DNA from: Micromonospora inyonensis | GTDB taxonomy: Bacteria; Actinomycetota; Actinomycetes; Mycobacteriales; Micromonosporaceae | Length of the DNA: 64,000 bases | Assembly (NCBI RefSeq): GCF_900091415.1 | Contig: NZ_FMHU01000001.1 | Coordinates: 868,001-932,000, forward strand | Direction of reading: 5' to 3' | Part shown: piece after piece, positions 36,498 to 44,843 of the stretch | How positions within the stretch are numbered: position 1 is the stretch's first letter | How the letters are laid out: the number at the start of each line of letters is the position of its first letter | Notes under the pieces: generated by a model | Seen by the model: the letters and a program-made list of their open reading frames with translations, nothing else | Told to the model about the DNA's origin: nothing | Databases searched by the model: none | Made by a program: the position numbers and the translations under genes

Positions 36498-36754
36498 CCT
36501 CGCTCACCTCCCTCGCGCCGGCCGGGACGGGTTCCGCCGACGAGCCGGTCCAGGACCTGCTGCTGCGCCCGGTTCCGCTGCTCGGTGGTCAGCTCGCCGG
36601 CCGCCGCGGCCGCGTCGATCTCCTCCAGCTCACGGCGGACGTGGACCGGGTCGTGCTGGCGGGCCTCCGCCTCCCGGGCCAACACCTTCACCACCGCGGT
36701 CAGCCCGCGCACCGGCGCGTACGGAAGGGTCAGCAGCGCCCACAGGATGTCCAC
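36494..36754 (-). CDS. gvpG: Gas vesicle protein GvpG
   Basis: An 86-residue protein with the GvpG signature: LLTLPYAPVRGLTAVVKVLAREAE followed by a charged helical region (RRELEEIDAAAAAGELTTEQRNRAQQQVLDRL). GvpG is an accessory factor that works with GvpF/L. GTG start, three bases after the gvpF stop. Confidence 0.92.
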   Translation of the reverse strand: MDILWALLTLPYAPVRGLTAVVKVLAREAEARQHDPVHVRRELEEIDAAAAAGELTTEQRNRAQQQVLDRLVGGTRPGRREGGERG

Positions 36755-36757
36755 CGC

Positions 36758-37513
36758 TCACCCTGCCAGGTGGTGCGCGTCGACGAAGTCGTACGGGGCG
36801 AGCGGGCCGAGCAGGCGCATCCGCACCAGCTCCCGCCGCTGGCCGGCGAAGTCCTCCGCCGCCGCCACGAACTCGTCCACCCGCTCGCTGTCGACCAGGA
36901 ACGCCACGTGCAGGGCGTCCAGTTCGTGCCCGGGTGGGCGGACCGTGCTGGTCACGGTCACCGGGCCGAGCACGTCGACCAGTTCCCGGGTCTCCGCCTC
37001 ACGGCGCAGTTCCACCGCCTGACTGATGATCTCGCCCAGCCGCATGCGCTGTTCCCGGCTGACCGCCTCGGGCTGCCCGCGCACCTGCTCGGCGAGCTGC
37101 GCCGCGGCCGGGTTCCCGGCGAGCACCGCCTTGATCAGCTCCGCCTCCTGGAACCGCCCCCGCACGGTGTACTGGGTCCGTCCCTCGAACTCCTCCAGGG
37201 CGGTCCGGAAGCGGTCCCGGTGGGCGTCCAGCAGGTCGTGCACCGCGTCCGGCCCGGTGACCACCGTGCCGAACCGCACCGGTACGACCGGGGCCACCGC
37301 CGCCGTGGCGTCGAGCAGTTCCTGGTACACGGTCAGGTCCACGGGTCGACCCAGCGGCTGCTCCAGGTCCACCTCGCTGACCAGGGCGGCCAGCTCACCG
37401 TGGACCACGGCGGTCACCTCGCCCGGCGGATCGCCCACCCCGACGGCGTCCTCGGTCGGCTCCACGTCGGCGGGGACGATGCCGTACACGAACGTCCCTC
37501 TCTGCCCGGCCAT
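36758..37513 (-). CDS. gvpF: Gas vesicle protein GvpF (GvpL/F family)
   Basis: A 251-residue GvpF: N-terminal FVYGIVPADVEPTED, central VAPVVPVRFGTVVTGPDAVHDLL, the helical VRGRFQEAELIKAVLAG region and C-terminal LDALHVAFLVDSERVDEFVAAAEDFA then LLGPLAPYDFVDAHH. GvpF lines the inner face of the vesicle wall and contacts GvpA. The ATG lies one base after the gvpA stop. Confidence 0.95.
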   Translation of the reverse strand: MAGQRGTFVYGIVPADVEPTEDAVGVGDPPGEVTAVVHGELAALVSEVDLEQPLGRPVDLTVYQELLDATAAVAPVVPVRFGTVVTGPDAVHDLLDAHRDRFRTALEEFEGRTQYTVRGRFQEAELIKAVLAGNPAAAQLAEQVRGQPEAVSREQRMRLGEIISQAVELRREAETRELVDVLGPVTVTSTVRPPGHELDALHVAFLVDSERVDEFVAAAEDFAGQRRELVRMRLLGPLAPYDFVDAHHLAG

Positions 37514-37514
37514 C

Positions 37515-37907
37515 TCAGCGTTCCTCTTTCCGGCGGGCGGGCCGGTCGCGTTTCCCGGCCGTGCCGCCCAACTCCCGGGCGGTGCCGCCCAACTCCCGGG
37601 CGGTACCGCCGAGCCCGGAGGTGATGCCCTGGGCGGCGTCGGTGACGTCCTCCACCACCCCGCCCAGGCCCGGCCCCTTGCTCGACGTGATGTCCAGCCG
37701 GTCGACCGCCTCGGCGAAGCGCAGGTACGTCTCCACGCTCGCCACCACCACCCGAGCGTTGATCTCCAGCAGGGGAATGCCGATCACCCCCACGACGACC
37801 TGGGCGTCGATCACCACGCCCTTGTCGAGAACGGTCTCGACGACGTCCGCCAGGCTCGACGTGGTGCCCCGGTCCAAGACGCCGTTCCCGCCCGGTGCGG
37901 CGCTCAC
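37515..37907 (-). CDS. gvpA: Gas vesicle shell protein GvpA
   Basis: A 130-residue GvpA homologue. The shell core [51 protein letters not shown] matches in order, though the usual AWARVSLVGIELL is [15 protein letters not shown]-terminal extension of about 55 residues carries a seven-residue repeat (GGTAREL). GvpA polymerises into the ribs of the protein shell that holds gas. Start is GTG overlapping the upstream stop (GTGA), an unusually weak-looking start for the major structural protein. Confidence 0.9.
   Translation of the reverse strand: MSAAPGGNGVLDRGTTSSLADVVETVLDKGVVIDAQVVVGVIGIPLLEINARVVVASVETYLRFAEAVDRLDITSSKGPGLGGVVEDVTDAAQGITSGLGGTARELGGTARELGGTAGKRDRPARRKEER
37560..37620. repeat. 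21-bp tandem repeat inside gvpA
   Basis: The unit gtgccgcccaactcccgggcg occurs about 2.8 times, encoding the heptapeptide GGTAREL in the GvpA C-terminal extension. A multiple-of-three period keeps the frame if the copy number changes, allowing tail-length variation between strains. Confidence 0.85.
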
Positions 37908-39106
37908 TCGTCGCGCTCCTCACGTCGACGCCGGACCACCGGTCGGCGGGGCCCGTCCGAGGGACGCCGGACAGCCGGACGAGGACGAGACTCCTCGCGG
38001 GGCTGGGGACGACCCGCCCGCTCCGGACGTCGACGGCGGGCTTCTTCCTCCTCCTCGGGTTCCTCCTCCGGCTCCTCGTCGTACTCGTCGTACTCGTCCT
38101 CGTACTCCTCCTCGGCGGGACGGCGACGCGGGGCCGGGCGGCGGCGGGCCCGCTCGGCGGGCCGGCCGCGTCCGGGCCGTTCCCGCTCGGCCTCCTCCGG
38201 CTCCTCGCCCTCCTCCGGCTCCTCGCCCTCCTCGGGCTCCTTCGATTCCGCCTCGGCGCGTTCCCGCTCCTCCCGCAGCGCGGTCTCGTGGTCCTTGACC
38301 ACCCGGGAGTCGCGGATCTCGCCACGCCAGCCCTCGACCTCGTCCGGCTCCAGCACGGCCTGGGTCATCACGTGCCGGACGAAGTGCTTGAGTTCGAGGC
38401 GAACCCGTCGGCCCTGGGCGCGCCAGAGGTTGCCGGTGTGCTCGAAGAGGCCCTGCGGGTGGTACTCCAGCACGACCAGGATCCGGGTGAGGTCCGGTGC
38501 CACCGCGTGGAAGCTGACCGTCCCGTCGACCGCCCCCTTCTCCCCCTTGGAACGCCAGTGGATGTGCCGGTCCGGCACCTGCTGGACGATGGTCGACTCC
38601 CAGGTCCGGTGCGACCAGAAGACCTGCGCCTTCCAGGTCAGCTTCTCGTCGGACTCCTGGTCGACGTTCTCGACCTTCTTCATGAAGCTCGGGAAGTCGG
38701 CGAACTGCGTCCACTGGTTGTAGGCGACCCGCACGGGGACACCCACCTCGATCGTCTCGACGATGTTGGTGACCTTGAGCTTCTTCCCGCCCCGGTTCTT
38801 CCCGCCCCGGGCACCGACCGCCGCCATCAACTTCTCCTTACCGCCGGCCAGACCGGCGCTGACCATCGCCCGTACCGGTGACTTGCCCTCGGCGAGCGCC
38901 CGCGTGCCCGTCGCCGCCGCGACCAGGCCCGGCCCGCCGCCCTGTCTCGCGTACTCACTGAGCCGGCCGGTCGCGCCGGTGACCCGCTCGGTCACCGCGG
39001 AGACGGCCCGCTCGCCGATCGCAGCGGCCAGGTCCCGGACGTCGCGGAGCAACTGGTCGCGCAGCTTGCCGCGCAGGTCCAGGCCCGGGTTCGCGGGTGC
39101 CGACAT
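37904..39106 (-). CDS. SRPBCC-domain protein of the gas vesicle operon (GvpZ-like)
   Basis: A 400-residue protein. An N-terminal helical region ([25 protein letters not shown]) is followed by an SRPBCC/polyketide-cyclase-like domain, about 118-250 ([60 protein letters not shown]). A long acidic-then-basic low-complexity tail (repeated EEGEEPE, then Arg/Pro-rich) completes it. By position and content it corresponds to what is called GvpZ in Streptomyces clusters; the name is from memory and unsettled. It may bind a hydrophobic ligand or act as an assembly chaperone. Start at ATG 39106; GTG alternatives at 39115 and 39112 overlap the upstream stop. Confidence 0.82.
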   Translation of the reverse strand: MSAPANPGLDLRGKLRDQLLRDVRDLAAAIGERAVSAVTERVTGATGRLSEYARQGGGPGLVAAATGTRALAEGKSPVRAMVSAGLAGGKEKLMAAVGARGGKNRGGKKLKVTNIVETIEVGVPVRVAYNQWTQFADFPSFMKKVENVDQESDEKLTWKAQVFWSHRTWESTIVQQVPDRHIHWRSKGEKGAVDGTVSFHAVAPDLTRILVVLEYHPQGLFEHTGNLWRAQGRRVRLELKHFVRHVMTQAVLEPDEVEGWRGEIRDSRVVKDHETALREERERAEAESKEPEEGEEPEEGEEPEEAERERPGRGRPAERARRRPAPRRRPAEEEYEDEYDEYDEEPEEEPEEEEEARRRRPERAGRPQPREESRPRPAVRRPSDGPRRPVVRRRREERDE

Positions 39107-39108
39107 GG

Positions 39109-39603
39109 TCACCACCCCCGCTGCCCGGCGGCGTTCCCGCTCGGGCCGTCGTCGTCATCGGACCCCCGGCCACCGTTCCCACCGGCCCGTGCACCCTCGG
39201 ACGCGGCGTCCCGCCGCCCGGCACCGTCGCCGGAGTCGCGCTCCCCACCGCCGTCACCACCGGCTCCGCCACTGCCGCCCTCACCGCCGTCGCCGCCGGT
39301 CTTCCGGCGCAACGCCTCGGCCCGATCCCGGAGCTTGCCGCTCACCGCGTCGATCCCGCTGCCGACGGCAGCGGTCGCCGCCGCGCGGCCGGCGCCCACC
39401 AGTGGTCCGCCGAGGCGGCCCAGGTTGTGCAGGTGCGGCGCCCCCTTCGCCACCTCACCGAGCTTGCGCAGTCCGGCCGGGTCCCGACTCATCCGTCCGG
39501 CCGCCACGGCGGCGGCCAGGGTCAGGGCGGTACGCAGCCGGCGACGCCGGCCGAGGACGTAGCCGAGACCGACGGCGAGCCCGATTCGTGTCCCGCTCTT
39601 CAT
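39109..39603 (-). CDS. First protein of the gas vesicle operon (GvpY-like)
   Basis: A 164-residue protein beginning MKSGTRIGLAVGLGYVLGRRRRLRTALTLAAAVAAGR: one short hydrophobic helix, an Arg patch and a second helix, suggesting membrane or vesicle-surface association. The C-terminal third is a Gly/Asp-rich disordered tail. AAGGAGTGG just before the ATG is a strong RBS, making this the best-initiated gene of the operon. The equivalent position in Streptomyces is called gvpY; function unknown. Confidence 0.75.
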   Translation of the reverse strand: MKSGTRIGLAVGLGYVLGRRRRLRTALTLAAAVAAGRMSRDPAGLRKLGEVAKGAPHLHNLGRLGGPLVGAGRAAATAAVGSGIDAVSGKLRDRAEALRRKTGGDGGEGGSGGAGGDGGGERDSGDGAGRRDAASEGARAGGNGGRGSDDDDGPSGNAAGQRGW

Positions 39604-39721
39604 GGTCCACTCCTTACCTCCCCGGTGCGGCGTAATAGCCCGATACGCGAGGTCGTGACAATTCCGGGGGCCTGAAAACGACAAGGGCGCTTATTCGGGC
39701 AGTCCTGTTTCAACCGACTGG

Positions 39722-39753
39722 GTCGGCAATACCCGGGCCCCTGCCGGCAAAAC
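39722..39753 (-). promoter_or_regulatory. SigB-like promoter of the gas vesicle operon
   Basis: On the minus strand GTTT (39753-39750), a 15-base spacer and GGGTAT (39734-39729) match the actinobacterial stress sigma-B consensus GNNT-N14-16-GGGTAY. The predicted start would be about 120 bases before the first gvp gene. A second, weaker match (GCCT-N14-GGGTAT, with the -10 at 39843-39848) lies further upstream. Streptomyces gvp genes are reported to respond to osmotic stress via SigB, which fits. Not experimentally shown here. Confidence 0.6.
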
Positions 39754-39878
39754 CTCGGAACGCCATAGCCGGAGCATCCCGAAAGGGACGATCAGCCCCC
39801 GAACGGCCAGGTCGAAGCGGACAGACGGGTATCCGGAAACGAATACCCCATAGCGTCGAAAAAGGCGAAGGAAATGAG

Positions 39879-40388
39879 TTACGGCACCGGCGGGGCGGAA
39901 TCCAGACAGATTTCCGCGTGTACGTTCCGCCCGTCCTCGCGTAGCTTCGCGCCGCACCGGGTGAGCACACCGAGCGCCCCGGTGTTGTCGACGGTCGTCT
40001 CGGCCACCACGGTACGCATGCCGTGCGCGGCGGCGACGTTGAGCAGTTCCCGCAGGGCCGCCGCGCCGATTCCCTGGCCCCGGGCCGAGAGCCCCAGCCA
40101 CATGCCGGTCTCCACGGTGCCGGGCTCCGTCCGGCGGGCCATCCGGATCATGCCGACGACCTCACCACCGAGCAGGATCGCGAACATGACCGTGCCGGTG
40201 GGACCGTCGAAGCCGCCGAAGTGCGCACGGTGGAACTCGCGGAACGCCTCCCGACGGGCCGCCGACCAACCGGCCGGTGCCTCCACCGGCGGCATCACGT
40301 CACTCGGCTCCGCCTCGGCGGCGGCCACCGAGAGCAGCGGCTCCAGGTTCCGCTCGTCCACCGGCTCCAGCCGGACCCCACCTGCCAC
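39879..40388 (-). CDS. GNAT-family N-acetyltransferase (RimJ/RimL-like)
   Basis: A 169-residue acetyltransferase. TETGMWLGLSARGQGIGAAAL-type spacing gives the acetyl-CoA loop (WLGLSARGQGIGAAALREL), and VDNTGALGVLTRCGAKLR matches the RimJ/L C-terminal motif. It may acetylate a protein N-terminus or a small amine. GTG start at 40388. The 275 bases downstream hold the gas vesicle promoter region. Confidence 0.83.
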   Translation of the reverse strand: MAGGVRLEPVDERNLEPLLSVAAAEAEPSDVMPPVEAPAGWSAARREAFREFHRAHFGGFDGPTGTVMFAILLGGEVVGMIRMARRTEPGTVETGMWLGLSARGQGIGAAALRELLNVAAAHGMRTVVAETTVDNTGALGVLTRCGAKLREDGRNVHAEICLDSAPPVP

Positions 40389-40493
40389 GTGCCGCAGTCT
40401 GCCGGCCCCACCCGACCGGCGTCCACCCTTCCGCCGCGCACCACCGGTCCGGCGGGCCGGTACCGGCCGGTCGGCCGGGGTGAGTGTTCCTGG

Positions 40494-41339
40494 TCACGCT
40501 CCGGCGTCGGCCGGTCCCGAGAACTCGCACAGGACGACCGACGCGTCGTCGGCACGTTTGGTCCGCCGCAGCCGGTCCGGCTGTTCCCGCTCGGCGGTCC
40601 GGACCCGTTCGATCAGCGCGCCCGGCCCCTCGGTGGTGACCACATCCAGCAGACCGTCCCAGCCGAACAGGCCGAACTGCTCGACCGCGCAGGAGGCACC
40701 GTCGCTGAGCAGCACCGCCCGGCGCAACGCGTCCGGCCCGCGCAGCGGCACCGACCCGGTCACCGCGTGGTACGCCGCATCCGGGTCGCTGGCCGCCACC
40801 CAGTAGCCGTGCGTACGGTTCATCCGTTCCCGCTGCACGGCGACCGCCCGGCGGAACCGGGTGGCCGGGTCGTCGGCGCCGGCCGGCACGGTGTGCGCCA
40901 CCGCGCGCAGCTCGACCAGGGCGGCAGCCAGCCGGTCGTCGGAGACCACCGCCACCCGGCCGGTGTCCAGCACCAGGGGACTGTCGCAGAGCACCAGGTA
41001 GTCGGCCCGGTCCCCACCGTCGCGGAGCAGGCAGACGGTCGCCGACGGCGTACCGGGGTGGTCCAGGTCGCAGACGCCGCCGTGGTCGGCCCGGACCGCC
41101 AGGATCGCCGCCGCGAGGTTGCTCATCAGGGTGGCGGCCGGGCGCGTCGCCTCGGCGAACCCGATCCGGGCGGCGAGATGTCGGACGTACCAGGCCGGAC
41201 CGTGGACACAGCCGGTGTCGAAGCCGTCGGGCACGGTCGCGCCGTCGAGCACCCCGACCAGGGGCCCGAAGCGGAGGACCAGGTCCTCGTTCTCCAGCCG
41301 GCCGGGCGAGGCCGTGGAGGCGGATCTGACCTGCATCAT
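40494..41339 (-). CDS. PP2C-fold phosphatase-like protein
   Basis: A 281-residue protein with the outline of a PP2C-type Ser/Thr phosphatase: RLENEDLVLRF, GPLVGVLDGATVP, YLVLCDSPLVL, AVLLSDGASCAV and the final DDASVVLCEF. The DG and DD pairs are the expected metal-binding aspartates, though the DGATVPDGF spacing differs from textbook PP2C, so activity is uncertain. A strong RBS (gggggag) precedes the double ATG at 41339/41336. A GTG at 41381 overlapping the upstream stop is an alternative. Confidence 0.7.
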   Translation of the reverse strand: MMQVRSASTASPGRLENEDLVLRFGPLVGVLDGATVPDGFDTGCVHGPAWYVRHLAARIGFAEATRPAATLMSNLAAAILAVRADHGGVCDLDHPGTPSATVCLLRDGGDRADYLVLCDSPLVLDTGRVAVVSDDRLAAALVELRAVAHTVPAGADDPATRFRRAVAVQRERMNRTHGYWVAASDPDAAYHAVTGSVPLRGPDALRRAVLLSDGASCAVEQFGLFGWDGLLDVVTTEGPGALIERVRTAEREQPDRLRRTKRADDASVVLCEFSGPADAGA

Positions 41340-41377
41340 CGGTCTTGCTCCCCCCGTCGGTGGCCGGGCATGGTCCG

Positions 41378-41701
41378 TCACGGCGGCATGCCGCCGGGAA
41401 CGTCGGTTCGCCGTGGACGCGCCGCCGGGGAGTACCGGGGCCGCCCGCTGTAGGGCTCCTCGGCGGTGTACGGCGCGTCGACCGCCGCCCCCTCCGGGAA
41501 CGGCACGGGTTCCGTCATCGGGGACGGCCCCCGCGTCGGCCCGGTCCGGGCCGGTCGCGCCACGGTCGGCGGCGCTACGGTCGGTGCGCCCGCGCCCCGG
41601 TGCGCCACGCGGGACCGGGCCAGCCAGCCCGCCAGTGCCCCGGCCAGCACGGCGGCGGTCAGCACCAGCGCCGGACGGTGGGCGTACCAGCCTGCCGCCA
41701 T
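41378..41701 (-). CDS. Single-pass membrane protein, function unknown
   Basis: A 107-residue protein with one N-terminal hydrophobic segment (ALVLTAAVLAGALAGWLA, about 11-28). A proline- and arginine-rich, probably disordered tail follows. No family is recognised. It directly precedes the PP2C-like gene on the same strand and may be co-transcribed with it. Confidence 0.55.
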   Translation of the reverse strand: MAAGWYAHRPALVLTAAVLAGALAGWLARSRVAHRGAGAPTVAPPTVARPARTGPTRGPSPMTEPVPFPEGAAVDAPYTAEEPYSGRPRYSPAARPRRTDVPGGMPP

Positions 41702-41841
41702 GCCCGCTTCCCCCTCCTCGCCCCCGGTTCGCGCTCGAGCCGGACCAGGACCCGCCTACCCGTCCCGCCCGCCGACATGCCCCGGATCAGGCCGGCACCC
41801 GGCGGTCACGTTCCGCCGGCCGTACGCGGACCACCAGCCGG

Positions 41842-42453
41842 TCAGCGACGGCGGTTCCGGGCCCGGGACGAGCGCAGCCGGCGGAGCCGGCCCACCAGCA
41901 ACGGCTCGGCGGCGAGGGCGGCCGGATTGTCCAGCAGCGCGTTGAGGAGCTGGTAGTACCGGGTGGCGGAGAGACCGAAGGTGTCCCGGATGGCCTGTTC
42001 CTTGGCTCCGGCGTGCCGCCACCAGTGCCGTTCGAAGGCGAGTATCCCCCGCTCGCGCTCGGTCAGCCCGTCCGCGGCACCGGCGTCCCCGGGCGTCGCC
42101 CCCGGGTCAGCGGCAGCCCCGCCACCGGACTTCCGGGGCGGCGCATCCGGGTCAGCCGCGTTCCGGGACGGCGCGTCCGGGCCAACGGCGTTCCGGGACG
42201 GCGCGTCCGGGCCAGCCGCGTTCCGGGGCGACGGGACGGCGTCCGTGTCGGGGATCGTGGTCCGCGCTGCGGCGGCCTCCGCGTCGGCCGGAGCGGGCCG
42301 TGCCGCCGGTGTCCCGGGCGTGCGGTCCGAGGCAGGCGCGTTGGACTCCACCTCCGGAGCGGACCGGGGCGGGGGCACGCCACGCGAGGACGGCGACGAC
42401 GCTGGTTCCGCGCGGTCGGCACGGCCGGGGAACGCGTCGGCGGACGGCTGCAT
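41842..42453 (-). CDS. DUF3263 domain protein
   Basis: A 203-residue protein. The last 80 residues are the DUF3263 domain (LTERERGILAFERHWWRHAGAKEQAIRDTFGLSATRYYQLLNALLDNPAAL), a small helical actinobacterial domain that looks like a helix-turn-helix. The first 120 residues are disordered and contain about three copies of a ten-residue repeat (RNAVGPDAPS-like). Most DUF3263 proteins are about 100 residues, so the extension is unusual. Start at ATG 42453. Confidence 0.82.
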   Translation of the reverse strand: MQPSADAFPGRADRAEPASSPSSRGVPPPRSAPEVESNAPASDRTPGTPAARPAPADAEAAAARTTIPDTDAVPSPRNAAGPDAPSRNAVGPDAPSRNAADPDAPPRKSGGGAAADPGATPGDAGAADGLTERERGILAFERHWWRHAGAKEQAIRDTFGLSATRYYQLLNALLDNPAALAAEPLLVGRLRRLRSSRARNRRR

Positions 42454-42566
42454 GGCGCTCCTCGGGCAGACGGCCGGCCGGGCGACGCCAACCGGGAACC
42501 CCAGGGTAACCAGGCCCGGCCAGCCTCGCATCGCACGTCCGGTGCGTCCGACCGCCCCAGGTGCCG

Positions 42567-42612
42567 GCAGGGGCCCCCTCCTCATCAATAATGATGAACA
42601 GGGGGCCCCTGC
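42567..42612. repeat. Dispersed intergenic hairpin repeat, copy 4
   Basis: Perfect outer arms GCAGGGGCCCCCT / AGGGGGCCCCTGC plus inner TCATCA / TGATGA around an AATAA centre. It lies between the ABC permease stop (42680) and the DUF3263 start, on the minus strand, where it could terminate the exporter operon. A short direct repeat (caacgaaggacggcgg) follows at 42616-42650. Confidence 0.83.
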
Positions 42613-42679
42613 AGACAACGAAGGACGGCGGCAGGCAACGAAGGACGGCGGCCGGTACGAAAGGCGGCGGCCGGCGGTG

Positions 42680-43696
42680 TCAGGCGATGTCGCGGCGGCG
42701 CATCGCCCAGAGGGCCGCGCCGAGGGCGAGCACCAGTCCGGTGACGAGCAGCACCGACGAGTGCTGCCAGGTGATGGTCAGGATGTCGGGCTTGCAGTCG
42801 CCGGACGTCGAGAAGTTACAGGCGTCGTAGTTCTCCAACGTGACCTCCTTCCCCATCCAGGCCAGGCCGTAGGTGGGGATCAGCCATGCCTCGGGGAACT
42901 TCACGTCGGCCAGGGCCAGCACCACGCCGAGACCGAACTGCCCGACGACGCCCACCGCGAGCACGCCGCCCAGGGCGAAGGCGGTGTGCCGCCCCAGCGA
43001 GGCCAGCGCGAACCCGATCACGGCCGCGACCACCACCAACGCGAACGCGCGCAGGCCGGTGAGGGCGAAGGACTGCCAGACGCCCGAGGTCATCTTCTCC
43101 GTGGTGCCGCGGAAGCTGCCGATCGCCCAGAACGCCGCCGTCCAGGCGAGCAGACCGAGCACGGTCACCGTAGCCACGCCGGTGAGCAGGGCGGCCAGTT
43201 TGGTCAGCAGGACGGTGAGCCGTTTCGGCCGCCAGAGCAGCAGGTTCATCATTCCGCCGGTGCTCCACTCGGCCCCGACGAAGGAGGCGCCGACCACGAA
43301 GGTGATCAACCCCAGGATGGCCGCGTACGTGACCAGGGTGGCCCCGAAGCTGTTCCGGAAGTCGAAGGTCGACGGCAGGAACCACCGCGCCTCGAACGCT
43401 TCGCGCGGCGGCGGGGTGATGACCGAACAGTCGTCGGGGAAACGGCCCTCGCTCTGTTCCCCGGTCGCCTTCGCCCGCTCGCACGCGTTGCGTTCCCGCT
43501 CCGCGTGCCGGATCTGCTCCTCGTACTGCGTCTGGGCCTCGCGCTCGGCGGCGGCACGCTGCTCCGGGCCGATCTGCTCGTTGGTGACGAACGTGCCGAC
43601 CGCCACGGCGACGAGCACCAGGAGGCCGATCAGGGCCATGTACCGGGTGAAGCGGCGCTTGCCGAGACGACGCAGCTCGGTGACGTACAGGCTCAT
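42680..43696 (-). CDS. ABC transporter permease (ABC-2 type)
   Basis: A 338-residue membrane protein: one N-terminal helix (YMALIGLLVLVAVAVGTFV) and an extracytoplasmic loop of about 90 residues with Cys72 and Cys90. Five further helices follow, with the cytoplasmic GAEWSTGGMMNLLLWRPKR loop characteristic of ABC-2 permeases. A second outer loop with CNFSTSGDC lies near the C-terminus. Its ATG overlaps the ATPase stop (ATGA), so the pair is one exporter. Cargo unknown. Confidence 0.87.
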   Translation of the reverse strand: MSLYVTELRRLGKRRFTRYMALIGLLVLVAVAVGTFVTNEQIGPEQRAAAEREAQTQYEEQIRHAERERNACERAKATGEQSEGRFPDDCSVITPPPREAFEARWFLPSTFDFRNSFGATLVTYAAILGLITFVVGASFVGAEWSTGGMMNLLLWRPKRLTVLLTKLAALLTGVATVTVLGLLAWTAAFWAIGSFRGTTEKMTSGVWQSFALTGLRAFALVVVAAVIGFALASLGRHTAFALGGVLAVGVVGQFGLGVVLALADVKFPEAWLIPTYGLAWMGKEVTLENYDACNFSTSGDCKPDILTITWQHSSVLLVTGLVLALGAALWAMRRRDIA

Positions 43697-44688
43697 GCGC
43701 TCCGTCCTCCCTGGGTGCTGCCGCCGACCTTGCGGGACTGGTCGACCTGGCGGTGCTGGCCGGGAACCGGCGCGGTGGCCGTCAGTTCCAGGAAGACGCT
43801 CTCCAGGTCGGCGGTGACCGGGGCGAGTTCACTGACGTAGAGGCCGTTCTCGGCGAGCAGCCGGGTGACCGTCGCCGGCTTGTCGACGCCGGCCAGCATC
43901 AGGTGGTCGTCGTAGCCGGTGACCTGCACGTTGGCCCGGCGCAGCGTCTCGGCGGCGAGCGGCAGGTCGGTGACCGCGTCGAGCCGGACCCGCACCGCGC
44001 CACCGGAGTAGCGGGCGAGCACGTCGTCGACCGGCCCGAAGGCGACCCGACGGCCCAGCGAGATGATGGTGACCGAGTCGCAGATGAGCTGGATCTCGCC
44101 CAGGATGTGACTGGAGAGCACCACGGTCATCCCGGAGGCGGCCAGGTCCCGCATGAGGGTGCGCATCTCCCGGATGCCACCCGGGTCGAGGCCGTTGGCC
44201 GGCTCGTCGAGGATCAGCAGCTTGGGGTTCTTGAGCAGCGCCGAGGCGACCGCGAGGCGCTGCTTCATGCCCAGCGAGTACGTCTTGACCCGTTCCCCGG
44301 CGCGGTCGCGGAGCCCGACCAGTTCCAGCACCTCGTCGACCCGGTGGCGCGGGACGTCCCCGGCCCCGGCGAGCAGCGAGAGGGTGTCCCGCGCGGAGAA
44401 GTGCGGGAAGAACTGTGGACTTTCCACGATCGCACCGACCTGACCGGCCACCTCGGGCAGCGCGGCCGGGACCTCGCGACCCAGCAGCGCCATCCGGCCG
44501 GCGTTCGGCCGGATCAGGCCGAGCAGGGTACGGAGGGTGGTGGTCTTGCCCGATCCGTTCGGGCCGAGGAAGCCGTGTACCTGCCCGGCGTCGACCCGCA
44601 TGTCGAAGCCGTCCAGCGCGTGCCGCTCGCCGCGCCTCCGACTCTTGTACGTCTTGCGTAGACCTTCTATCTCCAGCACGGCGGGCAC
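43693..44688 (-). CDS. ABC transporter ATP-binding protein
   Basis: A 331-residue DrrA/CcmA-type ATPase: Walker A GPNGSGKTTT, Q-loop region VESPQFFPHFSARD, signature YSLGMKQRL, Walker B LLILDEPANGLDP and H-loop VVLSSHILGE. A C-terminal accessory domain of about 100 residues follows. It powers the adjacent permease. GTG start behind GGGGAGG; it overlaps the permease gene by four bases. Confidence 0.93.
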   Translation of the reverse strand: MPAVLEIEGLRKTYKSRRRGERHALDGFDMRVDAGQVHGFLGPNGSGKTTTLRTLLGLIRPNAGRMALLGREVPAALPEVAGQVGAIVESPQFFPHFSARDTLSLLAGAGDVPRHRVDEVLELVGLRDRAGERVKTYSLGMKQRLAVASALLKNPKLLILDEPANGLDPGGIREMRTLMRDLAASGMTVVLSSHILGEIQLICDSVTIISLGRRVAFGPVDDVLARYSGGAVRVRLDAVTDLPLAAETLRRANVQVTGYDDHLMLAGVDKPATVTRLLAENGLYVSELAPVTADLESVFLELTATAPVPGQHRQVDQSRKVGGSTQGGRSA

Positions 44689-44756
44689 GTTGACCTCCCC
44701 CGCTCGGGTTTATGACGGGAGCGACAATACTGTGTTATCCGCAATAGCGGAACCGA

Positions 44757-44795
44757 AACGCCGTCGTCGCGCCCACTTTTCGCGACGACGGCGTT
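44757..44795. terminator. Hairpin terminator between the broken surface-protein gene and the ABC exporter
   Basis: Perfect 15-bp arms AACGCCGTCGTCGCG / CGCGACGACGGCGTT with a nine-base loop, starting 48 bases after the stop codon at 44844 on the minus strand. It separates the pseudogene from the downstream ABC operon. Confidence 0.82.
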
Positions 44796-44843
44796 CACCA
44801 GCGGCCCCGCAACCCGAGGGGATCCCGGTGGGCGGCCGGACGG

